In this document: piece by piece, positions 45,801 to 60,800 of the stretch
Layout of the letters: every line of letters begins with the position of its first letter
Numbering within the stretch: position 1 is the stretch's first letter
NCBI RefSeq assembly: GCF_001949145.1
Contig: NW_019091437.1
Coordinates: forward strand, 549,728 to 613,727
Length of the DNA: 64,000 nucleotides
Reading direction: 5' to 3'
Origin: Acanthaster planci
Lineage: Eukaryota > Echinodermata > Asteroidea > Valvatida > Acanthasteridae
Notes under the pieces: model-generated
The model's input: the letters and a program-made list of their open reading frames with translations, nothing else
Database searches by the model: none
Told to the model about the DNA's origin: nothing
Translations under genes and position numbers: made by a program

Positions 45801-48800
45801 AACCACATATTTCTTCCATCCAAGTATCCCCTGGGACTCCGAGTAACAAGTTCTGAATCTATAGGACATTATCACAAGATTTTAAACATTACGATAAAGA
45901 TCTTGATTTTTGTAACAACCAACCCTTAAAACTGATACTAACACTTACTGTTAAATACACCTGTACACGTACTGTATATATTGTCCTTTACAGAATCTAA
46001 CAAGATACTCCCATATATTGGCACATGTACATTAACTGTAATGCTTACGTGTATGTTTACAGTAAAGACCAGTTGACAGACTAGAGGACACAACAAACAA
46101 ATGAGATTCCACTTGATACATTATGTTTGTAAAAAAGAGGTCAGCTTACGTGAACAGTATTGGTTACATGTATGCATCAATTTGAAACAAATCAAAAGTT
46201 GGCAATAAGAAGGCTCCGTAGAAATCACCAACCAGGTTGTGAAATGAAAAAAACTTCCTGTAAAACATACTACCGGGTATGTTATTTTGATTTACAATTG
46301 CCTCGCACTTTTTATGTACAGTATTTGTTACATGAATGTGTACATGTACCTTTTCAAATGCACTGGTTCCAAGGACGGACACACACATAACTTCGGTTTG
46401 CAATTTTCCATCACTATGCATGTTTACCATTTCTGAAACTTGAGTTATGCTCTGAGGTTAACCAAAGATTGAAAACTTAAAGTCCCTGAGGGTCCAACAA
46501 TTCCAAATCAAGTCTTATGTCATGCACACTTTAACAAAATAATCAGCCTATGACTGAAGTGACTCCAGAGAACATGACATGTACTCGTACATGTACGCGT
46601 ACATGTACATGTACATGGTGCAATCTCATGAGGAAAACACACGAATCCATTTAGGAACATGTCTAGCCAAAACATGTATATCATGTATCAGGCTTGACGT
46701 ACACAGAAAGTTAATAATAGCCTCACCTTTCTAACACGCATGGAAAAAAAAAAAATTGAGCCCACCACAAATTAACTGAAAATCAATACCTCGCTAGCGA
46801 GCGAACAAGTGTAAGCAGCTGGAAAATCATTAACTTGTAAAATACAGTGCAGTCACCTAGCCATCATGCTTCTGTTGTGTTGTTAAATCGTTTGGAATGT
46901 CAAAACGATATGCACTGATAAAAAGACACAATATTTCTCAATGTACATGTACATATTGAATGGTGTAATATTGTTTATCATTTGGCAGGCACACACAAGG
47001 CACAGCGCAAGTCGTCGTGTGCCCGGAAGAAGGCTGTAAGCACTTATGACCTTTTGCTGGGATGCATAATCGCCACCAAAAAAAAAAATTTTTTTCCGGC
47101 AAAAGGATGTATTTATGCAACTGTTTCATTTTAATGAAATATAAAGATTTCTTTGCACATACATGTAGTTCCAAAACAATTTCCCAAGTCGTTTGATAAG
47201 TTGTTCAAAGGTGCCTTTTTGCACAGCCTTTGTTGATTTTGTAGTAAATTTTATCCGTTTTTACTAAATAAAGAGAGTATGTTTCTGACGCCCTTTTACT
47301 GGGGACATTTTTTCTACTGTGATCATGCTTCCACGCACGCGCTTACGACCTTTCGCTGGGCACACGATGAAGTATGCCAATGATCATGTGGTTTAGGCCC
47401 CCCCAAAAAGTCTCCGGTTTCTGGTCACCGCGTGCGTCACTGTAGACCAGCGCGTTGGCAAAATAAAGAATGTTTTTAATGGGTGAGGTTGAGTAATATG
47501 TACGGTGAAGGAGTCCCCCTAGGCCTCCATACATTTCAGTCGGGCACTCTTAACAGATGACGTCATTTGTGTATCTTTACACGAAGGCCATGTCCGAATC
47601 AGTTGGCTGCGGCTTGATATTATGCATGATTAATGGGAACTGGTTGTGGATGCTGCCAAATACTCGGTAGAATTCCGGCCATAGCCAATTGATTCGGACC
47701 TGGGCCCACGTCTGTGAACCAGAAAAACGAAACGGTCTTACGTCCTGCTTACATATACTAATTGAAAACGCTCGTTAAGCAACAAACCATAAGGAGCCAG
47801 TCTATTTCAGTGTCAGTGAGGCAGTGGCGGTACATCGCATGCAGTGGCAATGGACATCGCATTATGACAACACATGTAACAACTCATGCATCATCACTTG
47901 CAAAGAACAAAGGTAGATTAGAGTGAGAAGAGATTTTATTTTCTGAGCTGAATTTTTTCCCAAATATTTTACATGCAACTTGTTTCGAATAAGCTGAAAC
48001 AGAAAACAATGAGCACAGAACATCATTTCCCTCATGAGAATTTTATTTTCATTTGGACTCTGGAGCTGAAGTGTTTTGATTTATTTTTTTCATAGGCTAT
48101 TTGAGTGCAACTTGTTTCCTCTAAGCTAAAGCAGAAAACTATGTACAAAGAATGTCACCTCATGAGAGTTTCATTTAAAACCAGAAACTGGAGCTGAACA
48201 TTTATTTTTCACATTTAATATTTCCATGGTTGTGCTACTGTATTTTAACAAGCTCAATCTTGCTAAGAATAGAAGCCTCTTATTTGAGTGAGATGACTGA
48301 AACCATTGCCTCTTCCTTGTCATATTTTATGGTCTTTTTTATTAATTCAAAGCTGCTAATTCACTCTTCTCCAAGTTACAAGGCCATGAGCTCTAAAGTA
48401 TATTTGCATGTACGTCACTTCTAAGGAAAAAAAAGGAAAAAAAAAAAAAGAAGCTGCGTCACTGCACCACTTTTGGACCAAGCCCGTGACCAGAAACCGA
48501 AGTGGGTTTTTGGGGGGCCTTAGAGTCAAACCAATGTTCTTCTGAGCAACAACTGTCCCTGAATAGAAAGCCTGGCCTCTGAATGCACATGTGCATGTAC
48601 AAGCCTCTCCAACCACATACATACATGTACATGTACATGCACATCTTCACTACAGTATTGTGCACATTCTGTTGAAAAACAGTCCCACCACTGCCCACAA
48701 TTAGCATGCTGCTTGCTTGGCATAGGGTAAGTGAATATGTAGGGTATGTGAACATCCATACAGAAATTCTGGTCAGAAACAAATCAACAATTTGAACTCA

Positions 48801-51800
48801 GGGACATAAGGATCAATAAGCCTTTTGCGAGTTAAATTTGAATAAAATCTGGTACACTGAGTTCTTTAAGTTCACATAAACATGACAATTGGAATTCTCC
48901 AGACTATTCTTGAATGACAATGAGGCGCATGGCAGGTGCATCCTTTGCTTTGAGTATCTGTATAATCAATTCTAACATTTTACTATGCGTATTTTTACAC
49001 ATACCTGAAACACCAACTTGACATCAATCTCTTTGGTCTCCTTCAGGCCCAGTGGGATGAGGGGCACACTCCGCAGCAGCGTGTCATTCTGGTAGGCCTC
49101 TACCTCGCTGTTGATCTCCGCCAACTCCTCTTTGAGCAGCTGCAGGTTGGAGTTGACAAAGCTCAGCTCCATGGCCACCTGCTCCTTGATCTTTCGATTG
49201 CTGGCCGCCCTGCAAAGGTAGAGAAAAGGAGGGAGAAGAAAATGCTTCGTGTAATTTGAATCTTTGCTTGGGTGCACTTGACTGTGAGTCTGCTATCAGG
49301 CCCACAAAGACTTGTCTCTGTTTGTACATGTATATGTTCATAGCCAAGCTAGAGTTTGTGCTTGTTAGACTCTGTGTTACAATTTAAAACCTAGCACAGA
49401 CAGTATACATGTACGGTATGTCGGATGTGAATAATTTTGATGCCAAAGCAAAACTGGGGGAAATGGGAGGGGGAGATGGTATCGCCAAAATGTTTGCCCT
49501 GAAAGAGAGCTGGGAGGGGAGGGGGGAATTAAGAACACACAGCTATCCCTCCCCCCTCCCTGGTGTTTTCATTGAACTAAAAACAAACAGCACATGTAAT
49601 GATAATTTTGATAAAAATAACAATTACCAAACACTCAGGATAAGGGTGCACAGTGAGACCACCAGGAAATAACACCAAGCTTTGCTTTTCAATGAGCCTG
49701 GGTACAGGTTTGGTAACCTTGTCGTCTCTGCTTGGCTTTGACATGAGAACAAAACCAGCCCACACAATCATGACAATGCGGGTTGTGTGAACCTTACTGG
49801 TAGGGGGACTAAGCAAGTCCACTTATGTAAGTAAGAGGCATTTTGAGGTCGGCGGGGTTACTCAAAAAAAGGAAAAGAGAAACAGTTCTGGAAACCAGCA
49901 TCAAAAATCCAGCTTAAAAAGATCTGAGAAAAATTATTAATTTCACTGAGTTCTCTTAACGACACAAGAGGAAAGGACCATCCACATTAGATATGTAACG
50001 TAAACACACATATGGTACATGTACATGTACGGTACGTACGTGTATAGGCCCTATGCCTGTATGAGCACTTAGCATGAAGACAGTGTCACACATTACATGG
50101 ATGTTTCTTACTGCTCACGTACATTGTAATACAGCGTCACACGTGTACTGTGAGGCAAAAGAACATTCAGGACAGTTTCCATAGAGGATTATGTTCACAA
50201 AACAAATCACTGACATTTAGATGACGGTTTTTACTTCTTATATTCATCTAGTCAAACAAAATCCAGTCACAAAGAAAATCGGCAAAGTAAGATGCTGCTT
50301 TCATGTATACGTGAATAAACCTCAAAGTGTTGGATAAATGGCTCCATCATTTATTCCCAATCCCCCAGGACTGGGACTTACGAGGAGGGATAGCTGAAGC
50401 TTTCCACTGAATAAAACATGCGGTTTTGACACAGCGTTAATCCACCCGAGTGTCACTTAGAGCTGACATCCCCTGCTATCCAGTCCCACGCTAACATGAA
50501 TTTTTGAAAAAGGAAGATGCAGGCAAATGTCCAAATCATCCTAGCGAGTATGGTGTACCCATCCTGCCCACGGGCCCAACACTGACAAAATAACATTACA
50601 CACGGACTTCTTCAGAATATGCCTACATCAAATGTCAAACCTATTGGTACATGAACAATGCACAAGGGACACTGAAGTGCTGTTGATGGTTAGAAATCGA
50701 ATACAATATGCCACACGGGAACAACATTTGCTCACAAGATTAAACTTGAGACCAGCCACAATGCAGCTTAGGAAACACTGCCCTTTAGAAAAAGCCAATA
50801 TGTACGTCATGTGAAGTGTACACCCACGTACATGTGCATGAATGCAATCAAATGTGTTTAATGTTTTCTTAGTTTATTGCAATCAATTTGGATAGATGTG
50901 AATTTTTCAACTTTTGAGCAACGCACCCATACCTGTATACAACTGCTAACTGATTATTATAAGAAAGGAACAAGATTTGGGAGACACCAGTGCACTGTTC
51001 ATAGGCAAATACATGAGTAGATTAAAAATGTACTGTTCCCATTTTGGCACAACACACATGCAAGTTTGGCCTACAAAGGCTTGATGTCCAATGCACAGCT
51101 TGCTCGTGACTTTGTTCATTTTGGAATGTCAATTTCTTGACACATCCAGTAACATGTACTTTTCTGCACACTGCTTTTCACTTTCCCAAACGTAACAGTT
51201 CACATACTGGAACAAGCACATGTACACGTACACATACATGTACGTGAGACATATACCGGTACATGTATGTGTACATGCAATCACTGGTGCTTGACACTGT
51301 ATACAGCAATCTAAAGCAAAGGTACCAGACAGAAAAATGACAAAAGAAATGCTCAATCAATCCAAACATCAAGGAAAACAGCACTGACAAGTACTTTTGG
51401 ATTGTACAGCGTACACTGTACATGTATGTGAACACAACGCAACTACAGTATGGCAGGTTTATATAATATGCCCTCGAAATTCATGTCCTACATGTACATG
51501 TCCATGATGGGTGAAGTCTTCTGAACAATTATATCTTTAATAAATGATCTTTCAGCTGAATTTTTCTTGGGAACATATTTTGTGCAACTTTTAACTCCTC
51601 TTAAATGTAAGAGAACTGACATTTCATTTTTGGTTTCTCTCAATGAAAAGATCACTTTTAAAAAATTAAAACAATTCCACGGATGCTTTTCATGGCAATT
51701 ATTAGGGTGCTGTTGCTGCATTGTCATTAAGGGAAGACACAGCATCTCCTGTTTTCTGTTTAAATTGTGAACACAACATTTGCTCACTGAAAAAATTTGG

Positions 51801-54800
51801 AGAGTAAATCTTGCCCTCCCCCACAGCTCAACAACACGTCATCAAAGAAAACAAAATTTAGGAAAGCAACATATCCTAAATCTGGCCAAATTTTACAACA
51901 GAAACAAATGTCACAGTGAGGTTTCTGCCTTGAATGACATCACTACCTCATGAAATATGCAAATTTGTATTAATTACCATTAAAATCAGGATACCTACTG
52001 GTAAGTGCTGTTAATGGCATGACAAAAGTGAAAATTTGGTTAAATGAGACAAACAGGAATATGTACCCGTATCTGCAAGAACTAAATCAAAATTATACTG
52101 TCTGGGCTCTTTCCATTCATCCCGATGACCCTGAATTAACAAGGGGCCATAGCAAGGAGTCAAAAGTAATGATAGGTTCAACAATGACGTATTTTAACTT
52201 TTCCGAACCTTTATATTCAAACCTATATTTTTCGAGAGGCATTTGCAACAGCAACATTGCCCTAAAAACTGGGTTTTTTTTCACTGCGGTGCTAGTAAGA
52301 CCGTCAAAGTCAAAAACTGTTAAAACGGCATAACGTCCCAGTTACAGGATCTAGTTTGATACCGGTCCACATAGGCCTACATGTAGATGTAGATGTAGAT
52401 GCAGGTGCAGTACCAGTACATTGTACATGTACATACCTAGCTCCATGTTCTCATGAGGGAAACAATAAATCTTTTTACTTTTAGATCAACACACACACAT
52501 GTAAATGTACATGCACAATAAGCATTGCTTATAAAGATCATCTCACTCCAAATTTATAAATAGGATTACGCTCCACCTCACACAGACTTGTTCTGTACAT
52601 GTGAGCCCATATACATGTACATGTACGTACCCCAATGGGTGGCTATGCATCATATAATGCAGTATACAAAGCCCACATATGGGCCTGATATCACTACACA
52701 CATAAACTTTGAATTTCTGGGTCGGCTTTCAACAGCTTCAGGGACTGTTTCTTTGGCAAGGCAAATTAGGCAAGTTGTGGGGACATTTCTCTGTCCCCAC
52801 AACATTGTGCGGTCCCCACAAAATAGGTGAAACATTGCGTGTTTGTCCCCACAATTCCGGAGCAAGTTTGCATGATCTGCATTACATAAGCAGCACTATG
52901 ATACAAATATAGGACCCACATGCACAATCGAGACTCAAAATTGAGGTCAACTCAACGGGAGCAATTACACTGTCTGTGCTGCTCCTTTTTGTCTGCAGAA
53001 GTAATTTCCATACAAGTTCAGAGCCCCAAAACTCAATGACCAAGTACTGAACTACCGTAAACTTCAGGGAGAAACCCTTTTTTAACCCGTCTTCATTTCA
53101 GAATCAATAGCGTAATCTGCATTTTCTCTTGCCATCTGAGCAAACAGGAACATTTTGGAAATTCACAAGCATGGCTAGTAACTTCTGCCCCCAACAATAC
53201 AGCAAACAACACACTCAAGGCCTAGTACATGTACATGTATGTATACACAAACTGTGTACATTGTACTAATTTATGCTCTAAATAGGCCCGCCCTGTGTGG
53301 TGATTTCTATTGTTAGGAAAATCTGGACTGAGCTGTGATACACGTAGCTTTCAAATAATCCCACTACATTTCTTTTTCCCACAATAACTGCTGTACAAAA
53401 CACATGGTGGTCCAACACCTGTACATACATGTACCGGTACCATGCTGTCCGGTTTGTACCCAATGACACACACTCACATTCTAATCATATTGAAACTGTT
53501 AACTGGAACTTAACAAATTTTTAAGAACTAAATCAAGAACCTAAACCTTATAGTATACATGTATAAACATGGATGTGCAGTATTTACCAAATCAAATTTG
53601 AGAAAGTTAGCACTATACACATCCTTTGAAACATGGGTGATGATTGTAACATACCAAATGTGCACAATACACATGTAGGTACACTGTATGTGAACAGGTT
53701 GTGTAATATACATGTTCAGGCATACATGTACAGGCATACATGTACATGTTCAGGCATACATGTTCAGGCATACATGTTCAGGCATACATGTTCAGGCATA
53801 CATGTACACTACACTGAAAGTTTGCCTGGGAAAGTGAAATGCTTCAACTCTTTATCTCTTCTCAGGGAATTCATTTTCAAGAAATGTGAAAACTATTTCC
53901 CACAGCGGGAAACATTTCCATACCTTTTTCACACCAGTGGGAAAAGATTTTAATGCCTTGCAAAATGCAAACGTGAACGCTAATTGTTTTCACAAAAGTG
54001 TTAACTTGAGTTAACTTTCCCATGTAGTGTTAACTTTCCAAATTTGCAATGTAGTGTAAGCACCTTAGACATGCGCAATACCACAAGCTTCAAATTAAAA
54101 CAAATCATCCAAAGAAGGTACATTATGTAACTGTAGGCATTTGGGGAAGTCAACAATGAATCCCAGAGGAGAGCTTCTGACTGATGGGGCCTGGTACAGG
54201 AAACAACACCTGCATGTAGCTTGGTTCATAAAATTTATAACTTGACCCTTGGCTTCTGGGGGTTCACGTACATGTACTGCATGGGAAAGTTGTTCTCTAT
54301 TCACAAGAATACAAGGTCACAAAGGCCTAAAGGTCACACAGGGAGGGTGTCTGTAAGCGCCTAGTTTTCACCAAGGACCATTTACTCACAAGACCTTCTC
54401 AACTTGGCAATCCAAACAAATGTGCACTTCTCACATTCCTGTCTGGCCACAAGGTTCAAGTGTAAAATCTACATGTACATTGGGCCCAGCAGAAAATAAC
54501 CCTAGAGGCAGATCCGAGATTTTCAGAAGGCAGAAGCATGTGTGCAAATCAGACAAATGCAAGGAAGCAGTGCGAAATACATTTGAAGCTCTAAATGTAT
54601 GTATTGGAGTCAATTTAACATTTAATGTCGAACATGTACAAGCTGTTTTGAGGAACGCACTTTTAAGAAAACATTTTCTAAATTTAGTGTTTTAGTTGAT
54701 CTACATGTGATAAATTAACATATTAATACAGGCCTAATTATTTGAGCTTCAGTCAAGGCTTTTAACTTCTGCATGCTATTAAGAAAGACTGAAAACAGGA

Positions 54801-57800
54801 GAATATAGACCCATATGGCAGAAAAAGCAAGACACTTAAAGAAAATTTAATTGGTTTTCATGATGAATTAAGATAGAAGCTGAACTGATTTAAATCAGGG
54901 AAGAATCACACTCTCTACCATCGAACCCAGTGCAGTCATGAGAACTTCCCTTGGGAACACACTTTTTGCAACCGTCTTTTTCTGATTACATGTACGTACT
55001 GTACATTTACGCCAACAATCAGACCTTCCAGTTTAATCTTACTGGTTCTGGTTCATCATGGCTTCAACTTGAAAAAGGAAGGGGTGCAAGTTTTAATAAC
55101 ACCAAATAATTATTATTCTTTGATTCCCATGGAAATCAAATCAACAAAGAGCTATATGACATCACAAAAAGCTCTTGTTATCAGGTTGGCATTATCAAGG
55201 ACATCCTTTCACACAGCCCTGGCCAAATGCATATGTCAATGGGCCAGAGACCTTGGCTGACATTGGGTGATTCTCAGTAATACTTGGAGCAATACTCAGA
55301 GCTATTGTGTGATTTCACGTCTGCCTTAGGCCCAACAATTGGGAGGGTCCATGATGACAATGAAAAATATGTGGCAGAAAATACCGTATACAAGGAGAAC
55401 AACGGTTGCGGGGGGCTCAATAAATTCCAGGACAACTGAACAGATTTACTTGAGTGTAAAATGAATTTTCATCCACAGGAGCCAGCCAAGTACCGGTACA
55501 CACATAAATTTAGAAGTACGGTCAATTTTTTTTAAGTCCAACATTTCCCATTTTAAACTCCCAAATACCGGTGCAAGTCCACTGTACATGTACATCAGGC
55601 TTTAGATGGTCTTATTAGATTATCCTTAATTTTTCTGTGGAAAGTCAGGGTATTGTTCCTCCCCACACCTTCCAGAAATGGGAAAATCAACCGGGTAACT
55701 TTACGTTTACCAACCACGATTTTTATGGTGGTGGTAACACATGTACAGGTATGTCCAACCATTGTAGCTCTATGGTCCAACCATAACCATCCCACACAAA
55801 AGCACCATGCTGCTTGATATGTACATGTACATGTACCAATCATTAAGTGCCCGTACCGGTACATGTATACAGGCCTACAATACATGTATATGAACAACAA
55901 AAATTCATTTTTTTTTCAACCACGCAGGCATGCCCTGTAATTCATACATGTATGTACATGTACGTATGCAGTACAGCAACAAATTTATGTACATCCACTG
56001 TGCAGAGACATACATACATGTACAAGTGTACTAAATTCACCAAAGAACATGTCTGTACTAGCACCTTGCACTTGGGACATGTACATGTACAGTACATGTA
56101 TACCGGTACATGTACTGTACTTTTACATGTGCATGGTCTCTTATATTTCTTGTCATAAAATCTGTGAGGACAGGTTCCTTCCGCTCAGATTCCACGAAAA
56201 TAAAATTCCTTTGTGAATGACTAATGTCTCACCACAAACCGTACATGAATAGGCCCTAAGCAGTGTATAATGCCCCTCAGTCATGTTGGGCATGTAGGCA
56301 TTCCTCCTGTGTTTGTCTTCATGTATGGCACTACCACCTAATGTTTATTGACCCACAAACCACTGGCTCTGTGATGAAACACAGGAAGCATTGATAAATG
56401 CAAGTGCCCTCAATCCCTGACAGGAATGTGAGTAAAACTGAAACGTCAACGAAAAAAGGAAAACTTCCCAGTAACTCAGACCCATAAAGCTGACTTATAA
56501 GTTATATGAAATGCCAAATACGTATGGTATGGTACTATTTTTTTCACTTTTGGTCCGGCGCACAATGGAAACCTGAAAACGCTACATTAATTATCAGGTT
56601 GAGTCTCTTCCATTAACTGTTACTGCATGCGTCACCAACTTGCAACAACCATTTTAGCCTATTTCTTAGGTGAAGAAAACATAAAATCATAATTTACAGT
56701 CAAAAAGGTGTTTTCAGAACCAAGTAGTAAGTAGCCTTGGTTGCCATGGAGGTGGGTCAACCAAAGGTAGCAGGTGTTTTCAGTGCAAGTGGGTTTTATC
56801 AATCTTTTCAAATGTACACTGTGGCTGTTTATGCCAGGCACTTTATCAAATATATCAGCACAAAAGCTTACAAATGTAATTTTGATACTATATATATTTT
56901 GTAATAATATTATTTTTGTCGGCCAGTGGAAAGTGTAATAAAATAAATAAACTGAAGAAATAAAAAGAACACATGTACCGTACCCATACACGTACAGTCC
57001 ACACTGTTTACAAGCCAACAGGCTCAATCCATTTTTTACATATATGCTTATTTATATATGCTTATCAGGAGTCCCCAAATTTCACAAAGTGATTCATTCA
57101 AAGCAATTTTTTGTACACTTGAAATATTTTGTTCTTGAAGGGCCAGGGCCAATTTTTTTATTTTTAATAAAAAAAAAGTACCCTGAAAGAGAGATTTCAA
57201 GGTCAACTCGAAGCCAAAAGCATGGCCTTCCATACCTATTAGTACAAGTACATGCAGATTTGTATGTTTTGTTGAATTACAGATTTCACTTGTACATGAA
57301 CATAGAGGTTTTCTATACTAGTATTAGTGAAAGTATTAGTTACATATGTACAAAATACACATGTACTACACTGTACGTAATGCTAGTAACCGGTAACTAG
57401 GCATGTTCTCAGAGAAAGCTTCAGTTGGGACATTTTCACATCCATTTCAAATAGCCATATCCTCATTTAGTTTGGTTTCGTTCATTTGTTCTATAGACCA
57501 TTAGTAAAAACTGTGCAAACATCAATATCGAAAACAGCACTCGTGAAAATTAAAATGTACGGGAGCTGTATAACAGAATCTGAAGCGTCAAGGCTTTAGC
57601 ACTGTCACCATGCATTTTGAGTCGAACCAATCAGTTAAAATCATGAAGGAAGGAAACACTTCACTCATCACTGAGTAATCACACAGAGAACGTCCAACTA
57701 CATTTTATAGCTCAAAATGAGAAAAATCGATACAAGCAATCTTGTGTGCATCACCTCTACTGAAGCACGCAGCTTCCACTGGGCATGCAAATACTGTACA

Positions 57801-60800
57801 TGTTCATGTACATACATGTACGTGTATACACATGTAACCATTTGTTGTGAGTTATCTTGCAGTTTGATCTGCTCTGCAAGCTTCCATGGCATTCTATTCT
57901 TGATTATCAGATGCACCTCTGGATTTATTTCACCAGCTAGCTCAAAGGTCCTTAGATTAGAAAACAACAGATTGACTGACGTGTTCAAGTTGAGTACTAC
58001 CGGTATACATGCACTGCCGGTGTAAATTTACCTCTTAATCAATCACATCTTTTAAAGTGGAACTATGGGTACAGGCAACGCTAGTATCGACTTACTGTAC
58101 ATACGTGTACCGGGTAGGGTAGGGTGAATTTCAGAATAGATTAACACTGTTTCCAATTTACCATCCATCCATCCGTCCAGGCATGGGCTTCACAGTGACG
58201 CTAGAAATTTTCTTTCATTGCAAATCACATGTTTGATATTGTCAGGTAATTTAAGTGACACAATTTGGTTACAGTGAAACCGTACATGTACAAAAAGTGT
58301 ACATGCATCTCTGATAAAACTTTTTTACTGCACATCAGAAATCTCAGCACCTGCTCATCCACCAGCAATCTGCATGAAGCCAGGTTCATCATGCACACTG
58401 AGCAAAGCAAAACAGTAAATATAAGAAATATTCTCTGCTTTTAAATTCCCTTGAGGTACTGGACTGGGACATGATTTAACACCTTGAAACCAAACCTACC
58501 TGAAGAGGTTTTCAGCCCCAGCCCTCATCCGCATCTCCTTGTTGATCTGACCATTCAGCTTTTGCCTCCTGTTCTGCAGTTTGCCTCTGACAGTTTGTGC
58601 TAGAGGATCGCATCCCTAGCAGGGAAGATGAAAAATGAAAAGAAGTTTGCTAAGCACTCGTACATCTAGAGTACACGTTATACATACCGGTATAATGAGT
58701 GGAAAGATCCTGTGAACATTTCTAAGGCACTTCATCCTTCAGTGTCCTTATGACAACAGACCAAGTTATAGAAATACCTTTTGACATTCACAGCTTAAAT
58801 GCACCAGGTACAGTACAGTACATCAAGCTGATGACATATAAGGGCATATGACCTAGTGATTACAGTTTTTGACTGATGGTTAGAGGCAGCAGTGGCATAA
58901 AGATTTTCAATGGGGGGGAGGGGAGTTGTGAGACCATCATCAGGTATGAGGCATCAGCCATTGATACGTAGGTCGATCCATTATCCCAGCCCTATTATGG
59001 GACATGCCAAAAGTGGAGGCAGGACCACCTCTCAAAGTGGGATGGAAGGGGGACAGTGGCTTCTGCCACCAGTGGTTAAAGGGTCAGGGGTTTAAGTCCA
59101 GCTGCTGGGGTGTTATAGCCTTGGGCAAGACACTTCACCAAGCACAATGCTAGTACTTGCCTCTTTCCACCCATGAGTTGACAAGATACATGTACTATAT
59201 ACATGTATGTACCTGTACAGTACAAAGGCACTGGCATTAGCTGGGGAGTTGGCATCAAACTGTGGATTGGCATCCCATCCAGGAGAATAGAAATCTTCTC
59301 GGCCAAGGAAACTAGAGACAGACACTGGCTCAGGACAGACTGCTACTTTGCTTGTACATGTAGCTGATGTCATACACATTTGTGCATACTTGGTAATTTT
59401 TAAAGTCAGTCTCATGATGGAAGTTTTATTACTATTCATTCAACCCATATCTTTAGTTAAAGACTTTTCTACAATAAATTACATTTAATTTGCATCTTCA
59501 ATACTTTATGCAGAAACACGGACATACTCAACTGTTCACGTTAAACAAAATGCCAAACCTACTGTACATGTAAGTACATGTACTTGTGCATGTAATGTAC
59601 ATGTATGTACATGTACTTTAATCTACCGGTCAATACAAAAAAATAAAATTTAAATTCTGTATCTGTCGGAACTAGGAGAGTAATGGCTCAAACAGTCCTT
59701 TCAAAGATCAGCAAAACTAATCTTAATTAAACATGACAGCGCCAAGGAGAACCGCCTGACACAACCTGACACAACGTGATAAAAATCAAACTTGTCTGTT
59801 AGTGGAATGAAAACTAACAAACCCCAGAAAGGTACCGGTACAGATCTGTACTTTAAAAAAGTCACTTTTCCCCAAGGCAGATAGTGAAACATGTCTAATA
59901 TCAAAAATAGTCAAGAAATTATAGGAACTGACCCAAACTTTCAATGCTATCACACATCTGGGCTATTTGCACTGTAAGGTGTATGTACATGTACAGTACG
60001 CACTGCAAACTTTGTGTACAAAGCACACGCAAAGAAAGATCTGCTTCTGTTTCTAAGAGTTCTGCAAATTTACTCTCTTCTTGGGTACAACCAGCTTCAC
60101 ATGTAAAAGACCACAGGTACATGTACATGTGTGCAGCAAATGAAACCAGAAGCCTGTATTAATTAAAAATCAATGGCTTCCTTAATTGCTTGCTTGATTG
60201 ATTGATCTCATAGCTACAACGTACCTGTGCCACCAGTATCCGTCAATTTGGTTTCCTGCACACGGATACATGTGCCTGTGCATGTAGCAAATGCATTGTG
60301 TACATATCTTTGCCAGATGAAATGTACATCAGAATCAGAAAATGGCAACAAACTACAATAACATACCATGTACATGTAGATGCCCAATAAAAGAAATTAA
60401 CACATGATTACTTCAAATATCAAGTCCCCATTGGCCCTAACAGGTGATCAAGAACTGTTTTTTTTAACTGAACTGTTTGACTGACAATAAAACCGGATAT
60501 GTTAACTTGTGGGAATAAAATAAATTAAAAAAAAAACCCATAATATTTGAATGAATTTTCTGAATGAATTTAGAATGTTTGTCATTTAAACATATCAGTA
60601 ATTGTTCACACTTATTCAGTAGGGACCGCCATGACCGGAGACAGCAGGTTCCTGTTCATACCATGTGCATAACTCTCATTGGACTGCAACAAGTCAAACA
60701 ACCGGACCCTTGAAATCTGCAAACTTGTAATTAGTGACCTTGCCAGATGAAGCCAGATAAGGTCCTATGGGATATATTGGTGAGTTTATGGTTCTTCTGT